Shown in pieces: positions 54,204 to 61,782 of a stretch of DNA of 64,000 nt. Source of the DNA: SZUA-547 sp963669315 (GTDB lineage: Bacteria; Pseudomonadota; Alphaproteobacteria; Rhodobacterales; Rhodobacteraceae); the NCBI GenBank assembly GCA_963669315.1, contig OY770021.1, positions 1,240,001-1,304,000 of the forward strand, in the 5' to 3' direction. Positions within the stretch are counted from its first letter, which is position 1, and every line of letters begins with the position of its first letter. Below the pieces are notes generated by a model. The model had not been told where the DNA came from, did no database searches, and saw nothing but the letters and a program-made list of their open reading frames with translations. Made by a program: the position numbers and the translations under genes.

Positions 54204-54449
54204 TCAGACCAGGTTCAAGCGCTTTGCCTGTTTGATCCGGGATCGCAAGATCGCGCCAATCTGCGCCAGGTTCAGAAGAACGAAAAACAGGTTCCATGCG
54301 ATGATGGACGTGACGGGATCGGGCTGCGTCGAGAAGTATGTGACCAAACAGCATGCCGCCACAACGGTCAGAAGGCGCAGTTTCAGTATGTCCTTCACCA
54401 TATAGGACAGCAGGTAGAGGCCATTCGCGACGTAGATCATGAGTTCCAT
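54204..54449 (-). CDS. Small membrane protein resembling the Popeye transmembrane region
   Basis: An 81-residue protein made almost wholly of three hydrophobic segments: IYVANGLYLLSYMVKDILKL, LLTVVAACCLVTYFS and IIAWNLFFVLLNLAQIGAIL. The order YLLSYMVKDILxLRLL, PDPVTSIIAWNLFF, NLAQI is like the membrane part of Popeye-type (POPDC) proteins, but the cyclic-nucleotide domain usually following is missing. GGAGGGCGG lies upstream of the ATG. Probably a stand-alone membrane protein; the resemblance is from memory and needs a search. Confidence 0.65.
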   Translation of the reverse strand: MELMIYVANGLYLLSYMVKDILKLRLLTVVAACCLVTYFSTQPDPVTSIIAWNLFFVLLNLAQIGAILRSRIKQAKRLNLV

Positions 54450-54467
54450 TTCTCCGCCCTCCTGTCC

Positions 54468-54758
54468 CTATTTCGGTGGCGCGAAACGAGTGCGCCCGGT
54501 TTGAAACACCTCTGAAGTGGCGACGCGCACCACGTCGATTTCGCCATGCACCGCATGAGGAATCTGATCGCGGGTCAGTCCGATATCCCTGAGCAGGTGA
54601 TCGCTGAGCTCTGACATATGCGCCGCGTCGCGTTTCCTCGCACGCTGTTTGCTGATGGCGCGAAAGCCATTGATCATGCGAGCCTTTATGATGGCGATGG
54701 TTCCGCCCTGGCTTGACTGCGAGTGGCTGTGGATCGGGTTTGTGGTGATCGTTGTCAT
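54468..54758 (-). CDS. DUF1127 protein
   Basis: A 96-residue protein whose core LSDHLLRDIGLTRDQIP (about residues 51-67) is the DUF1127 (YjiS-like) motif. The N-terminal half is polar and basic (KARMINGFRAISKQRARKR). Short DUF1127 proteins affect RNA turnover, phosphate or carbon metabolism in several alphaproteobacteria; this longer type is less known. GGAGCC precedes the start. It is 18 bases upstream of the small membrane protein gene on the same strand, so the two probably form an operon. Confidence 0.85.
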   Translation of the reverse strand: MTTITTNPIHSHSQSSQGGTIAIIKARMINGFRAISKQRARKRDAAHMSELSDHLLRDIGLTRDQIPHAVHGEIDVVRVATSEVFQTGRTRFAPPK

Positions 54759-54911
54759 GACTGGCTCCTTCGGTTTGTCATCTTGATGCGACAGACCTGT
54801 GCACGAGAGAGCGGAACCACCAGTGACCGAAGAATAGCGCCCCCAGTACAGTTTCTGAACTAGGGCTGGGGCGAATGCTCGGGTAATCTGAACGCAAGGG
54901 AGGATTGCGAG

Positions 54912-55595
54912 ATGCCAAGTAAGAGCTACGGAATGTTTTGCCCGGTTGCGATGGCCTGCGAGGTCGTGGAGCCGCGCTGGACGCTTCTCATCCTGACCGA
55001 ATTGTGGTTGGGCGCGACCCGCTTCAATGAAATCCGCCGCGGGGTGCCCGGCATCTCGCCCGCACTTTTGTCAAAACGTCTGAAGGAACTGGAAAAGCAG
55101 GGACTCGTCGAGCGGCTGGAGGACCCGGCGAAAGGAACGGTCGACTATATCAGAACTCCGAAAGCTATTGAGCTTGAGCCAGTCGTTCAGCTGCTTGGAG
55201 ATTGGGCCTATCGCCATGTCGAGCCGGAAGTCGCGCTCAACAATCTGCAGCCGGACTATCTGATGTGGAGCCTGCGCCGCCAGCTCGATACCGATGAATT
55301 GCCGGACCGGCGCGTGGTCGTTCGCTTTCACTTTCCCGATTGCAAAAAGGAAGAGGGAACATTCTGGCTCATCGTGCGGCCCGGAGTGCCGGCCGATCTC
55401 TGCCTGATCGATCCAAGTTTCGATGTGGATCTCTACGTCGAGGCCGAGTTGCGGGCGCTGGGTTCCGCCTGGATGGGCTACTCCTCGCTCCAGACTGAAA
55501 TCGCAAAGGACAGAATTTACCTGGTCGGCGATGAGCTTTTGAAAAGAACCATCCACCGATGGCTGGTGAAATCGGAAGCCGAAGAAGCCGCGTAA
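54912..55595 (+). CDS. HxlR-family regulator with C-terminal SCP2-like domain
   Basis: A 227-residue regulator. The N-terminal winged helix shows YGMFCPVAMACEVVEPRWTLL and ELWLGATRFNEIRRGVPGIS, with the Cys near residue 8 that in some HxlR proteins senses oxidants or aldehydes. SPALLSKRLKELEKQGLVER is the recognition region. A C-terminal part of about 100 residues (VRFHFPDCKKEEGTFWLIV) resembles the SCP2-like domain often fused to this type. It is divergent from the DUF1127 gene, which it may control. Ends at a bidirectional terminator. Confidence 0.9.
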   Translation: MPSKSYGMFCPVAMACEVVEPRWTLLILTELWLGATRFNEIRRGVPGISPALLSKRLKELEKQGLVERLEDPAKGTVDYIRTPKAIELEPVVQLLGDWAYRHVEPEVALNNLQPDYLMWSLRRQLDTDELPDRRVVVRFHFPDCKKEEGTFWLIVRPGVPADLCLIDPSFDVDLYVEAELRALGSAWMGYSSLQTEIAKDRIYLVGDELLKRTIHRWLVKSEAEEAA

Positions 55596-55622
55596 CAAAC
55601 GAGAGGCGCGAGACGCAAAACA

Positions 55623-55650
55623 AAACGCCCCGCGCGTTGGCGGGGCGTTT
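55623..55650. terminator. Bidirectional terminator between HxlR and DUF2852 genes
   Basis: AAACGCCCCGC (55623-55633) pairs perfectly with GCGGGGCGTTT (55640-55650), six-base loop. Both converging genes end here. Near-copy of the hairpin at 53484. Confidence 0.92.
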
Positions 55651-55677
55651 CTGCATCAACAAGCGTCAGCCGTTTCG

Positions 55678-56064
55678 TCAGGCGGGCTGGGCCTCGGGTC
55701 CATCGTTGCGACGCGACCGGTCCGTCATGAACTGGTCGAACTCAGCCTTGTCCTTGGCGGCGCGCAGCTTGTCGAGAAACTCGACGAACGCTTCGCGTTC
55801 CTCCTCCAGACGCCGCAGCGTCGTCTCACGATACTCGTCAAAGGCGGTGTTGCCGGTCTCTCCGGCGTGGCGCGCCTTGCTCCGGCGCCCCCAGCGGTTT
55901 TTTCCGCATCCCATACGTCCACTCCATAACATGTAACCCAGGATGAAGAGGCCCAAAGGCCAGATCAAGATGAAGCTGAGCACCATCGAGGCGATCCACG
56001 CCCCCATACCGTACTCATCCAGTTTAGCTTCGATGCGTCGAAGCCATTCGCCAATTCGCGTCAC
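55678..56064 (-). CDS. DUF2852 membrane protein
   Basis: A 128-residue protein. One or two helices occupy residues 20-46 (GAWIASMVLSFILIWPLGLF), followed by a motif LGYMLWSGRMGC and a charged coiled coil (YRETTLRRLEEEREAFVEFL, DKAEFDQFMTDR). FDEYRxxxLxxLExExxxFxxFLxxLRxAKDKxEFDxF is the DUF2852 signature. Common in Rhizobiales and Rhodobacterales; function unknown. Confidence 0.88.
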   Translation of the reverse strand: MTRIGEWLRRIEAKLDEYGMGAWIASMVLSFILIWPLGLFILGYMLWSGRMGCGKNRWGRRSKARHAGETGNTAFDEYRETTLRRLEEEREAFVEFLDKLRAAKDKAEFDQFMTDRSRRNDGPEAQPA

Positions 56065-56230
56065 TGCGCGCCTCCTCGGTTCATTTCTCCCATGTTGCTC
56101 CCAATGTGAATGTTAATCACATTTACATAGATGGGGCACGCATGACCGCCTGTCAATTCTCTGGAGCAGAGATTCTTCGAAATTCGCACAGATGACAGGT
56201 GGAGAGCCGCCGAAGCCGAATCAAGAACGC

Positions 56231-56875
56231 CTAGTCGATGGCCCCCAAACCGCGCAGATAGATCGCCGTTCCGGCCTCAAGAAGTTCTTCGGGCGCGAAG
56301 GGCGCCGGACGGCGGCCCTGATCGGTACGGGCGAAAAGGGCGGTGACGCCATGGGCCATGGCCCAGACATGATGCGCCATCATCAGCACGGGCGGCCTGC
56401 GGTCGGCGGGCATGGTGGCGATCACCGCGGCGCAGGCGTCCTCCAGCACGCGAAAGGCGCGGTCGCCAGCGGCGCGCAATTCGGGGTCGTTGTCGCCGGA
56501 CACGCCCGCCTCGAACATCGCGGCGAAATACGCGGGCTCACGCCGGGCGAAGTTGAGATAGGCGCGGCCGACGGCCTCGAAAGACGAGATCGGAGAGGGC
56601 GCGCCGCCATTCCAGCCGCGCTCCAGCGCCTTGGCGAACAACTCGAACCCGCGCTTGGCGGTCTCGACTATCAACGCGTCGCGGTCTTTGAAATGACGAT
56701 ATGGCGCGGCCGGGCTGACGCCCGCGCGGCGCGCCGCCTCGGCGAAGGAAAAGCCGTTCGGCCCCTTCTCGGCGATCAGGCCCAGCACCGCGTCGATCAG
56801 CGCCTCGCGCAGATTGCCGTGGTGATAGCCTTTTCGGCCGCTCTGCTCGTCCTCGGTATTGTTCTCTCGCTTCAT
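56231..56875 (-). CDS. TetR-family transcriptional regulator
   Basis: A 214-residue repressor-like protein. The helix-turn-helix domain spans residues 15-65: YHHGNLREALIDAVLGLIAEKG and FSFAEAARRAGVSPAAPYRHFKDRDALI. The ligand-binding part is of the TetR_C_33 / WHG type (FARREPAYFAAMFEAG). ATG at 56875 gives MKRENNTEDE; the upstream extension would overlap the divergent HIG1-like gene. Ligand unknown. Its position opposite the cobalamin/ETF operon makes that operon a candidate target. Confidence 0.92.
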   Translation of the reverse strand: MKRENNTEDEQSGRKGYHHGNLREALIDAVLGLIAEKGPNGFSFAEAARRAGVSPAAPYRHFKDRDALIVETAKRGFELFAKALERGWNGGAPSPISSFEAVGRAYLNFARREPAYFAAMFEAGVSGDNDPELRAAGDRAFRVLEDACAAVIATMPADRRPPVLMMAHHVWAMAHGVTALFARTDQGRRPAPFAPEELLEAGTAIYLRGLGAID

Positions 56876-56954
56876 TGAGCCGGTTATAGGCGCAGCGCGC
56901 GCCGATGTCAGTTTAGACTGGCGCCGCAGGTCCAGCCGCTCTACCTCTCTGCCC

Positions 56955-57158
56955 ATGTCCGGCATTTTTTTCTACCTCGCCGTCGCGGCCTGTTTCGTTG
57001 TGCTCGCCATCCTGCTGACCGGGGTGTTTATCTTCGCGCGCGGTGGAGAGACCAATCGCAAATGGGCGAACAAGATCATGCGGCTGCGCGTTCTGATGCA
57101 GTTCATCGCCGTCGTGCTGATCCTTCTGGTGGCGTATTTCGCCAGCCAGGGAAACTAG
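56955..57158 (+). CDS. Twin transmembrane HIG1-domain protein
   Basis: A 67-residue protein with two helices, about residues 4-28 (IFFYLAVAACFVVLAILLTGVF) and 47-63 (LMQFIAVVLILLVAYFAS). The loop ARGGETNRKWANKIMRLRVLMQ has the RSNKxMRxRVxxQ pattern of HIG1 proteins, which assist respiratory supercomplexes. In related bacteria this gene precedes the cobalamin adenosyltransferase and etfBA. No clear ribosome site is visible before the ATG. Confidence 0.88.
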   Translation: MSGIFFYLAVAACFVVLAILLTGVFIFARGGETNRKWANKIMRLRVLMQFIAVVLILLVAYFASQGN

Positions 57159-57168
57159 GGGGCCGCGG

Positions 57169-57741
57169 ATGGTCGTTCTCAATCGCATCTACACGCGAAC
57201 TGGCGACGCGGGAGAGACCGCGCTGGGCGATGGGTCGCGCGTATCGAAGACCGCGCTGCGCGTCGCGGCCTATGGCACGGTGGATGAGACCAACGCCACG
57301 CTTGGCCTCGCGAGGCTGCATGCGACCGGGGAGATGGAGGCGGCGCTGGGCCGCATCCAGAATGACCTTTTTGATCTGGGCGCCGATCTCTGCCGTCCGC
57401 AAAAAGATGGCGAAGCGGACGCCGAATATCCTCCGCTGCGCATGACCGACGCGCAGGTCAAACGGCTGGAAGCGGAGATCGACCAGATGAACGACGCGCT
57501 TGAGCCGCTGCGGTCCTTCGTGCTGCCGGGCGGTTCGGCGCTGGCGGCGCATCTGCATCTGTCGCGCACTGTTTCCCGCCGGGCCGAGCGGCTGGCCGTG
57601 GATCTCTCCGCAAACGAGCCGGTGACCGAGGCGGCGGTAAAATATCTCAACCGACTGTCCGACTGGCTGTTCGTCGCCTCTCGCATCGCCAACGACGACG
57701 GTCGGGCCGACGTATTGTGGACGCCGGGCGCTAACCGGTAG
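57169..57741 (+). CDS. Cob(I)alamin adenosyltransferase, PduO type
   Basis: Transfers adenosine from ATP to cob(I)alamin, forming the coenzyme used by ethylmalonyl-CoA mutase. The 190-residue protein has RIYTRTGDAGETALGDGSRV at residues 5-24, YGTVDETNATLG, and the signature LPGGSALAAHLHLSRTVSRRAERL near residue 118 with NRLSDWLFVASRIAN. These are the PduO-type ATP- and cobalamin-binding motifs. Ten bases after the HIG1 gene. Its final GANR-stop is echoed at the end of the adjacent broken gene (58549-58563). Confidence 0.95.
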   Translation: MVVLNRIYTRTGDAGETALGDGSRVSKTALRVAAYGTVDETNATLGLARLHATGEMEAALGRIQNDLFDLGADLCRPQKDGEADAEYPPLRMTDAQVKRLEAEIDQMNDALEPLRSFVLPGGSALAAHLHLSRTVSRRAERLAVDLSANEPVTEAAVKYLNRLSDWLFVASRIANDDGRADVLWTPGANR

Positions 57742-57783
57742 AAAGCGCTGGCGCAGCGCACACGCATGCCGCAATAATCGCCC

Positions 57784-58563
57784 ATGATTTTCATGCGGAA
57801 ACTGATTCCAGACTCCCACGCTGAGTGGATCGGAGACGGTTTCGTTTGGGTGATCCAAACCTTTGGCGCCGACACCTATTTCAACAGAACTTCGCTGGTT
57901 CTGCCTACAAAAGCATTCCTCGATGCACCAGGCGGCACAAGCCACGAAACCGCGCTGGCAGTATTCGAACAGGTGAATGCATATATGGGCGTGTCGGAGT
58001 GGCCTTGCGAACTGGTCCGGCAGGAAGAATCTCCCGAACTGCGCGTAGCGGAATTTCATACCGTTCAACTGGCGGAACATGATCCTGGTGGGACGTTTCA
58101 GGCGAGCTAGGATGGCATCGCCATCTCATATGCGCCCGAAACGATGGGCAATCCTAAGCATTTCATCGCGATCCTTGCACACGAGCTATCGCACTACATC
58201 GTGCGTTCTGCAGGCGCAGAGAACGCGCCTGGCGGAGAGGAATTGCATGAATTGTTGACAGATCTCGCGTCGATCATAGCCGGGTTTGGTATCTTTAAAC
58301 TGGACACCGCATTTGTCGCAGAGAACTACGCCGACACCTTCTCGCAAGGTTGGCGAATTGGGCTACAAGGATACATGCCTCCCGAAGATTGCGCCTATGC
58401 TTTGGCGCTGTTTCTAATCTCCAGATCGCAGACAGTTGATGAAGTGAAAGCCCATCTTTCACCAGACAATTTCAAACTTTTGACACGAGCAGAGAAATCG
58501 CTGATGCGCGACGACACGCAATTACGCAGAGTGCTACAGCTAGCTGTCGGCGCGAACCGCTAG
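57784..58563 (+). pseudogene. Putative HELSH metalloprotease-like gene interrupted by an in-frame TAG
   Basis: A continuous frame of 259 codons broken only by TAG at 58108-58110. The first part (108 residues) starts MIFMRKLIPDSHAEWIGDGF and ends DPGGTFQAS. Reading on gives DGIAISYAPETMGNPKHFIA, AHELSHYIVRSAG (HExxH, zinc-peptidase-like, about residue 139) and EELHELLTDLASIIAGFGIF, which could hold the third ligand. The match of frame across the stop implies a single gene recently inactivated. The second part could restart at ATG 58144, without a ribosome site. It separates two normally neighbouring genes, has lower GC by eye, and ends GANR-stop like the gene before it, suggesting acquired DNA. 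Confidence 0.7.
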
Positions 58564-58703
58564 CGCCAGTCACAAAAATTCCGCAGAAACGTCGGAAATC
58601 GTCGTTTTCTTGCTGAAGTTCCCCCACCGCTCACGATAGACACGTCTGGTCCAGATTCGGCGCAGGCCGCGCCGATGAGTTCCAAACGCGGGAGCTGCGC
58701 GCG

Positions 58704-59459
58704 ATGAAAGTGCTAGTGCCGGTAAAACGGGTGATCGACTACAACATCAAGGTCCGGGTGAAGCCGGACGGGACCGGCGTCGATCTGGCCAATGTGAAGA
58801 TGTCGATGAATCCGTTCGACGAGATCGCGGTGGAAGCGGCGATCCGCCTGAAGGAAGCCGGTAAGGCGACGGAAATCATCGCTGTTTCCATCGGTGTTCA
58901 GAAATGCCAGGAGACGCTGCGCACGGCGCTGGCGATGGGCGCGGACCGCGCGATCCTGATCCAGACCGAAGACGACGCTGATGTCGAGCCCCTCGCGGTC
59001 GCCAAGCTGCTGGCCAAGGTGGTCGAGGAAGAGTCGCCTGACCTCGTCATCATGGGCAAGCAGGCGATCGACAACGACATGAACGCGACGGGGCAGATGC
59101 TGGCCGCGCTTTTGGGCTGGAGCCAGGCGACCTTCGCCTCCGAGCTCGGCGTCGAGGATGGCGCGGCGGTGGTGACGCGCGAGGTCGATGGCGGGCTTCA
59201 GACCATCAAGGTGAAAACGCCGACGGTCGTGACCGTGGATCTGCGCCTCAACGAGCCGCGCTACGCTTCGCTGCCCAACATCATGAAGGCGAAGAAAAAG
59301 CCGATGGATCAGAAAACAGTCGCGGATTACGGCGTCGACGTCTCGCCGCGGCTGACGACGTTGAGCGTGACGGAGCCGGCGGAGCGCGCAGCGGGCGTCA
59401 TCGTCGGCTCAGTCGATGAGCTGGTCGCGAAACTCAAGAACGAAGCGGGGGTGATCTGA
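58704..59459 (+). CDS. etfB: Electron transfer flavoprotein beta subunit
   Basis: With EtfA forms the soluble carrier that takes electrons from acyl-CoA dehydrogenases to ETF-quinone oxidoreductase. The 251-residue protein begins MKVLVPVKRVIDYNIKVRVK and contains MNPFDEIAVEAAIRLKEAG, the AMP-binding LVIMGKQAIDNDMNATGQML and VKTPTVVTVDLRLNEPRYAS with the recognition-loop Leu. Adjacent to etfA (TGATG overlap). Confidence 0.97.
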   Translation: MKVLVPVKRVIDYNIKVRVKPDGTGVDLANVKMSMNPFDEIAVEAAIRLKEAGKATEIIAVSIGVQKCQETLRTALAMGADRAILIQTEDDADVEPLAVAKLLAKVVEEESPDLVIMGKQAIDNDMNATGQMLAALLGWSQATFASELGVEDGAAVVTREVDGGLQTIKVKTPTVVTVDLRLNEPRYASLPNIMKAKKKPMDQKTVADYGVDVSPRLTTLSVTEPAERAAGVIVGSVDELVAKLKNEAGVI

Positions 59460-60388
59460 TGGCTGTTCTTCTTCTGGCGAAACACGACAACGCCTCGCTG
59501 AATGACGCGACCGCCAAGACGGTCACCGCGGCCAAGGCGATGGGCGGCGACATCCATGTGCTGGTTGCGGGCGAGAATTGCGCCGGCGTGGCCGAGGCGG
59601 CGGCGAAGCTCGACGGGGTTTCCAAAGTCATCCATGTGGAAGGCGCAGGCTATGGCCACCGGCTGGGCGAACCGCTGGCGGACCTGTTGGTCGGCATGGC
59701 CGGGGATTACGAGCATATCGCCCTGCCCGCCACCACCTCGGGCAAGAACATTGCGCCCCGCGTCGCGGCGCTGCTGGATGTGATGGTGCTGTCGGATGTG
59801 ATCGGGGTGAACGGCCCGGATGAGTTCGTGCGCCCGATCTATGCGGGCAACGCGATCCAGACGGTGAAGACGTCGGACGCCAAAAAGGTCGTCACCGTGC
59901 GCGGCGCCAATTTCGACGCCGCCGGTGAGCAGGCTCCCTGCCTGGTCGAGACCGCGGACGCGGCCGCGGATCCAGGCCTCTCGGAATGGGTCGAGGACAA
60001 GGTCGAGAAAAGCGACCGGCCGGAGCTGACCTCGGCAAAGATCGTGATCTCTGGCGGCCGCGGCGTCGGTTCGGCCGAGAATTTCGCCATCATCGAGAAG
60101 CTGGCCGACAGGCTGGGCGCCGCGGTCGGCGCCTCCCGCGCGGCGGTCGATTCCGGCTATGCGCCGAATGACTGGCAGGTCGGCCAGACCGGCAAGGTCG
60201 TGGCGCCGGAGCTCTACATCGCGGTCGGCATCTCCGGCGCGATCCAGCATCTGGCGGGAATGAAGGACTCGAAGGTCATCGTCGCCATCAACAAGGACGA
60301 AGAAGCGCCCATCTTTCAGGTCGCCGATTACGGCCTCGTCGCCGATCTGTTCGAGGCGGTGCCCGCGCTGGAGGCCGCGCTCGACTGA
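59459..60388 (+). CDS. etfA: Electron transfer flavoprotein alpha subunit
   Basis: A 309-residue FAD-binding ETF subunit. The C-terminal FAD domain has VISGGRGVGSAENF, AVGASRAAVDSGYAPND and GISGAIQHLAGMKDSKVIVAINKD, the ETF-alpha signature. Its start overlaps the etfB stop. ETF would serve the acyl-CoA dehydrogenase at 23931 and others. A thiolase gene lies 48 bases downstream, between etfA and hbd. Confidence 0.97.
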   Translation: MAVLLLAKHDNASLNDATAKTVTAAKAMGGDIHVLVAGENCAGVAEAAAKLDGVSKVIHVEGAGYGHRLGEPLADLLVGMAGDYEHIALPATTSGKNIAPRVAALLDVMVLSDVIGVNGPDEFVRPIYAGNAIQTVKTSDAKKVVTVRGANFDAAGEQAPCLVETADAAADPGLSEWVEDKVEKSDRPELTSAKIVISGGRGVGSAENFAIIEKLADRLGAAVGASRAAVDSGYAPNDWQVGQTGKVVAPELYIAVGISGAIQHLAGMKDSKVIVAINKDEEAPIFQVADYGLVADLFEAVPALEAALD

Positions 60389-60435
60389 CGAACGCTACGT
60401 GGAGGGGGTCCACCAGCTTAATTCAGGAGACGGAC

Positions 60436-61620
60436 ATGACCCGAAACGTAATCATCGCCTCTGGCGTTCGCACCGCCATTGGTGGGTTTGGCGGCTCGCT
60501 TGCAGGCCTGGCGCCCACCGATCTGGCGACTCGAGCGGCGGCGGAGGCGATCAGCCGCTCCGGCATCGCCGCTGACAAAGTCGGCCAGACGGTGTTTGGC
60601 AACGTGATCCACACCGAGCCGAAGGATATGTACCTGTCGCGCATTGCGGCCATGGGCGCCGGCGTGCCGGAAACATCCCCATCGCTGACGCTGAACCGCC
60701 TCTGCGGCAGCGGCCTGCAAGCCGTCGTTACGGCGGCCGAACAGATCAAGCTGGGCAACGCGGATGTGGCGCTGGCGGGCGGCGCCGAGAGCATGAGCCG
60801 CGGCGGACATCTGCTGACCGCCGCGCGTCACGGGATGAAGATGGGCGACACGGCGGCGATCGACATGATGGTTGGCGCGCTGACCGACCCGTTCGGCAAC
60901 GGCCATATGGGCATCACCGCCGAGAACATCGCCGAGCGCAATCAGATCAGCCGCGATGTTCAGGACGCCTACGCGGTCGAATCACATAACCGGGCCGAGA
61001 AAGCGATCACCGAGGGCCGGTTTGAAAGCCAGATCATGCCGGTCGAGATCCGCAAGCGGCGCGACACCATCGAGTTCAAGACCGATGAACACTACCGCCC
61101 CGGCGCAAGGCTGGAGGATTTCAACAAGCTGCGTCCGGCGTTCAGGAAAGATGGCGGCGTCACCGCGGGCAACGCGTCCGGTATCAATGACGGCGCCGCG
61201 GCCTTGGTTCTGGCGGAAGAAGGCGTGGCCGAAGCCTCTGGCGCGACGCCGATGGCGCGGATCGTCGCCACCGGTCTGGGCGGCGTGCCGCCCGAGGTGA
61301 TGGGATTGGGTCCAGTACCCGCGACGAGGCAGGCGCTGGAGCGCGCCGGTCTGAGCGTATCGGACCTCGATGTCGTGGAATCGAATGAGGCTTTCGCCGC
61401 TCAGGCTTGCGCCGTCAGCCAGCAACTTGGCTTTCCCTCTGACATCGTGAACCCGAATGGCGGCGCGATCGCGCTGGGTCACCCGATCGGCGCGTCCGGC
61501 GCAGTCATCCTGATCAAGCTCGTGTATGAGTTGAAGCGCATCAACGGGCGCTATGGGCTGGCCACGATGTGCATTGGCGGCGGGCAGGGCATCGCGGTGA
61601 TTGTCGAGAACCTTCGCTAG
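60436..61620 (+). CDS. Acetyl-CoA C-acetyltransferase (biosynthetic-type thiolase)
   Basis: A 394-residue thiolase. The active Cys is in LNRLCGSGLQAVV (about residue 89), the His in NGGAIALGHPIGASGAVI, and the second Cys in TMCIGGGQGIAVIV. The sequence RNVIIASGVRTAIGGFGGSLAG and length match PhaA/BktB-like enzymes that condense acetyl-CoA. The neighbouring hbd would then reduce the product. CAGGAGACGG precedes the ATG. It has its own terminator, so hbd is transcribed separately. Confidence 0.94.
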   Translation: MTRNVIIASGVRTAIGGFGGSLAGLAPTDLATRAAAEAISRSGIAADKVGQTVFGNVIHTEPKDMYLSRIAAMGAGVPETSPSLTLNRLCGSGLQAVVTAAEQIKLGNADVALAGGAESMSRGGHLLTAARHGMKMGDTAAIDMMVGALTDPFGNGHMGITAENIAERNQISRDVQDAYAVESHNRAEKAITEGRFESQIMPVEIRKRRDTIEFKTDEHYRPGARLEDFNKLRPAFRKDGGVTAGNASGINDGAAALVLAEEGVAEASGATPMARIVATGLGGVPPEVMGLGPVPATRQALERAGLSVSDLDVVESNEAFAAQACAVSQQLGFPSDIVNPNGGAIALGHPIGASGAVILIKLVYELKRINGRYGLATMCIGGGQGIAVIVENLR

Positions 61621-61650
61621 CAAACAGGCCACTCCGAATCCGGCCTGAAG

Positions 61651-61676
61651 CGCTCCGCCGACCGGCGGGGCGTTTT
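61651..61676 (+). terminator. Terminator after the thiolase gene
   Basis: CGCTCCGCC (61651-61659) pairs with GGCGGGGCG (61664-61672), with one T-G pair and a four-base loop, followed by TTTT. Confidence 0.88.
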
Positions 61677-61717
61677 CCGTACTTGCCAGAGACCCACCAC
61701 GGTGAATATATCCATGC

Positions 61718-61731
61718 TGCGGCGCACAATA
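61718..61731 (+). promoter_or_regulatory. Candidate hbd operator shared with the phasin promoter
   Basis: TGCGGCGCACAATA is identical over 14 bases to the phasin promoter-proximal element (minus strand 36917-36904). It lies 52 bases before hbd, where a promoter is expected; TATGCT at 61739-61744 could be the -10. Confidence 0.65.
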
Positions 61732-61782
61732 GCGATCGTATGCTAGGCTGGCGCGCAGCTTGGCGAGGTAGGGAATCAGGGC

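Noticed and set aside
60389..61782. Search for an etfA or hbd edge duplicate around the inserted thiolase
   Set aside because: No repeated terminus found on either side; the thiolase insertion does not follow the echo pattern.
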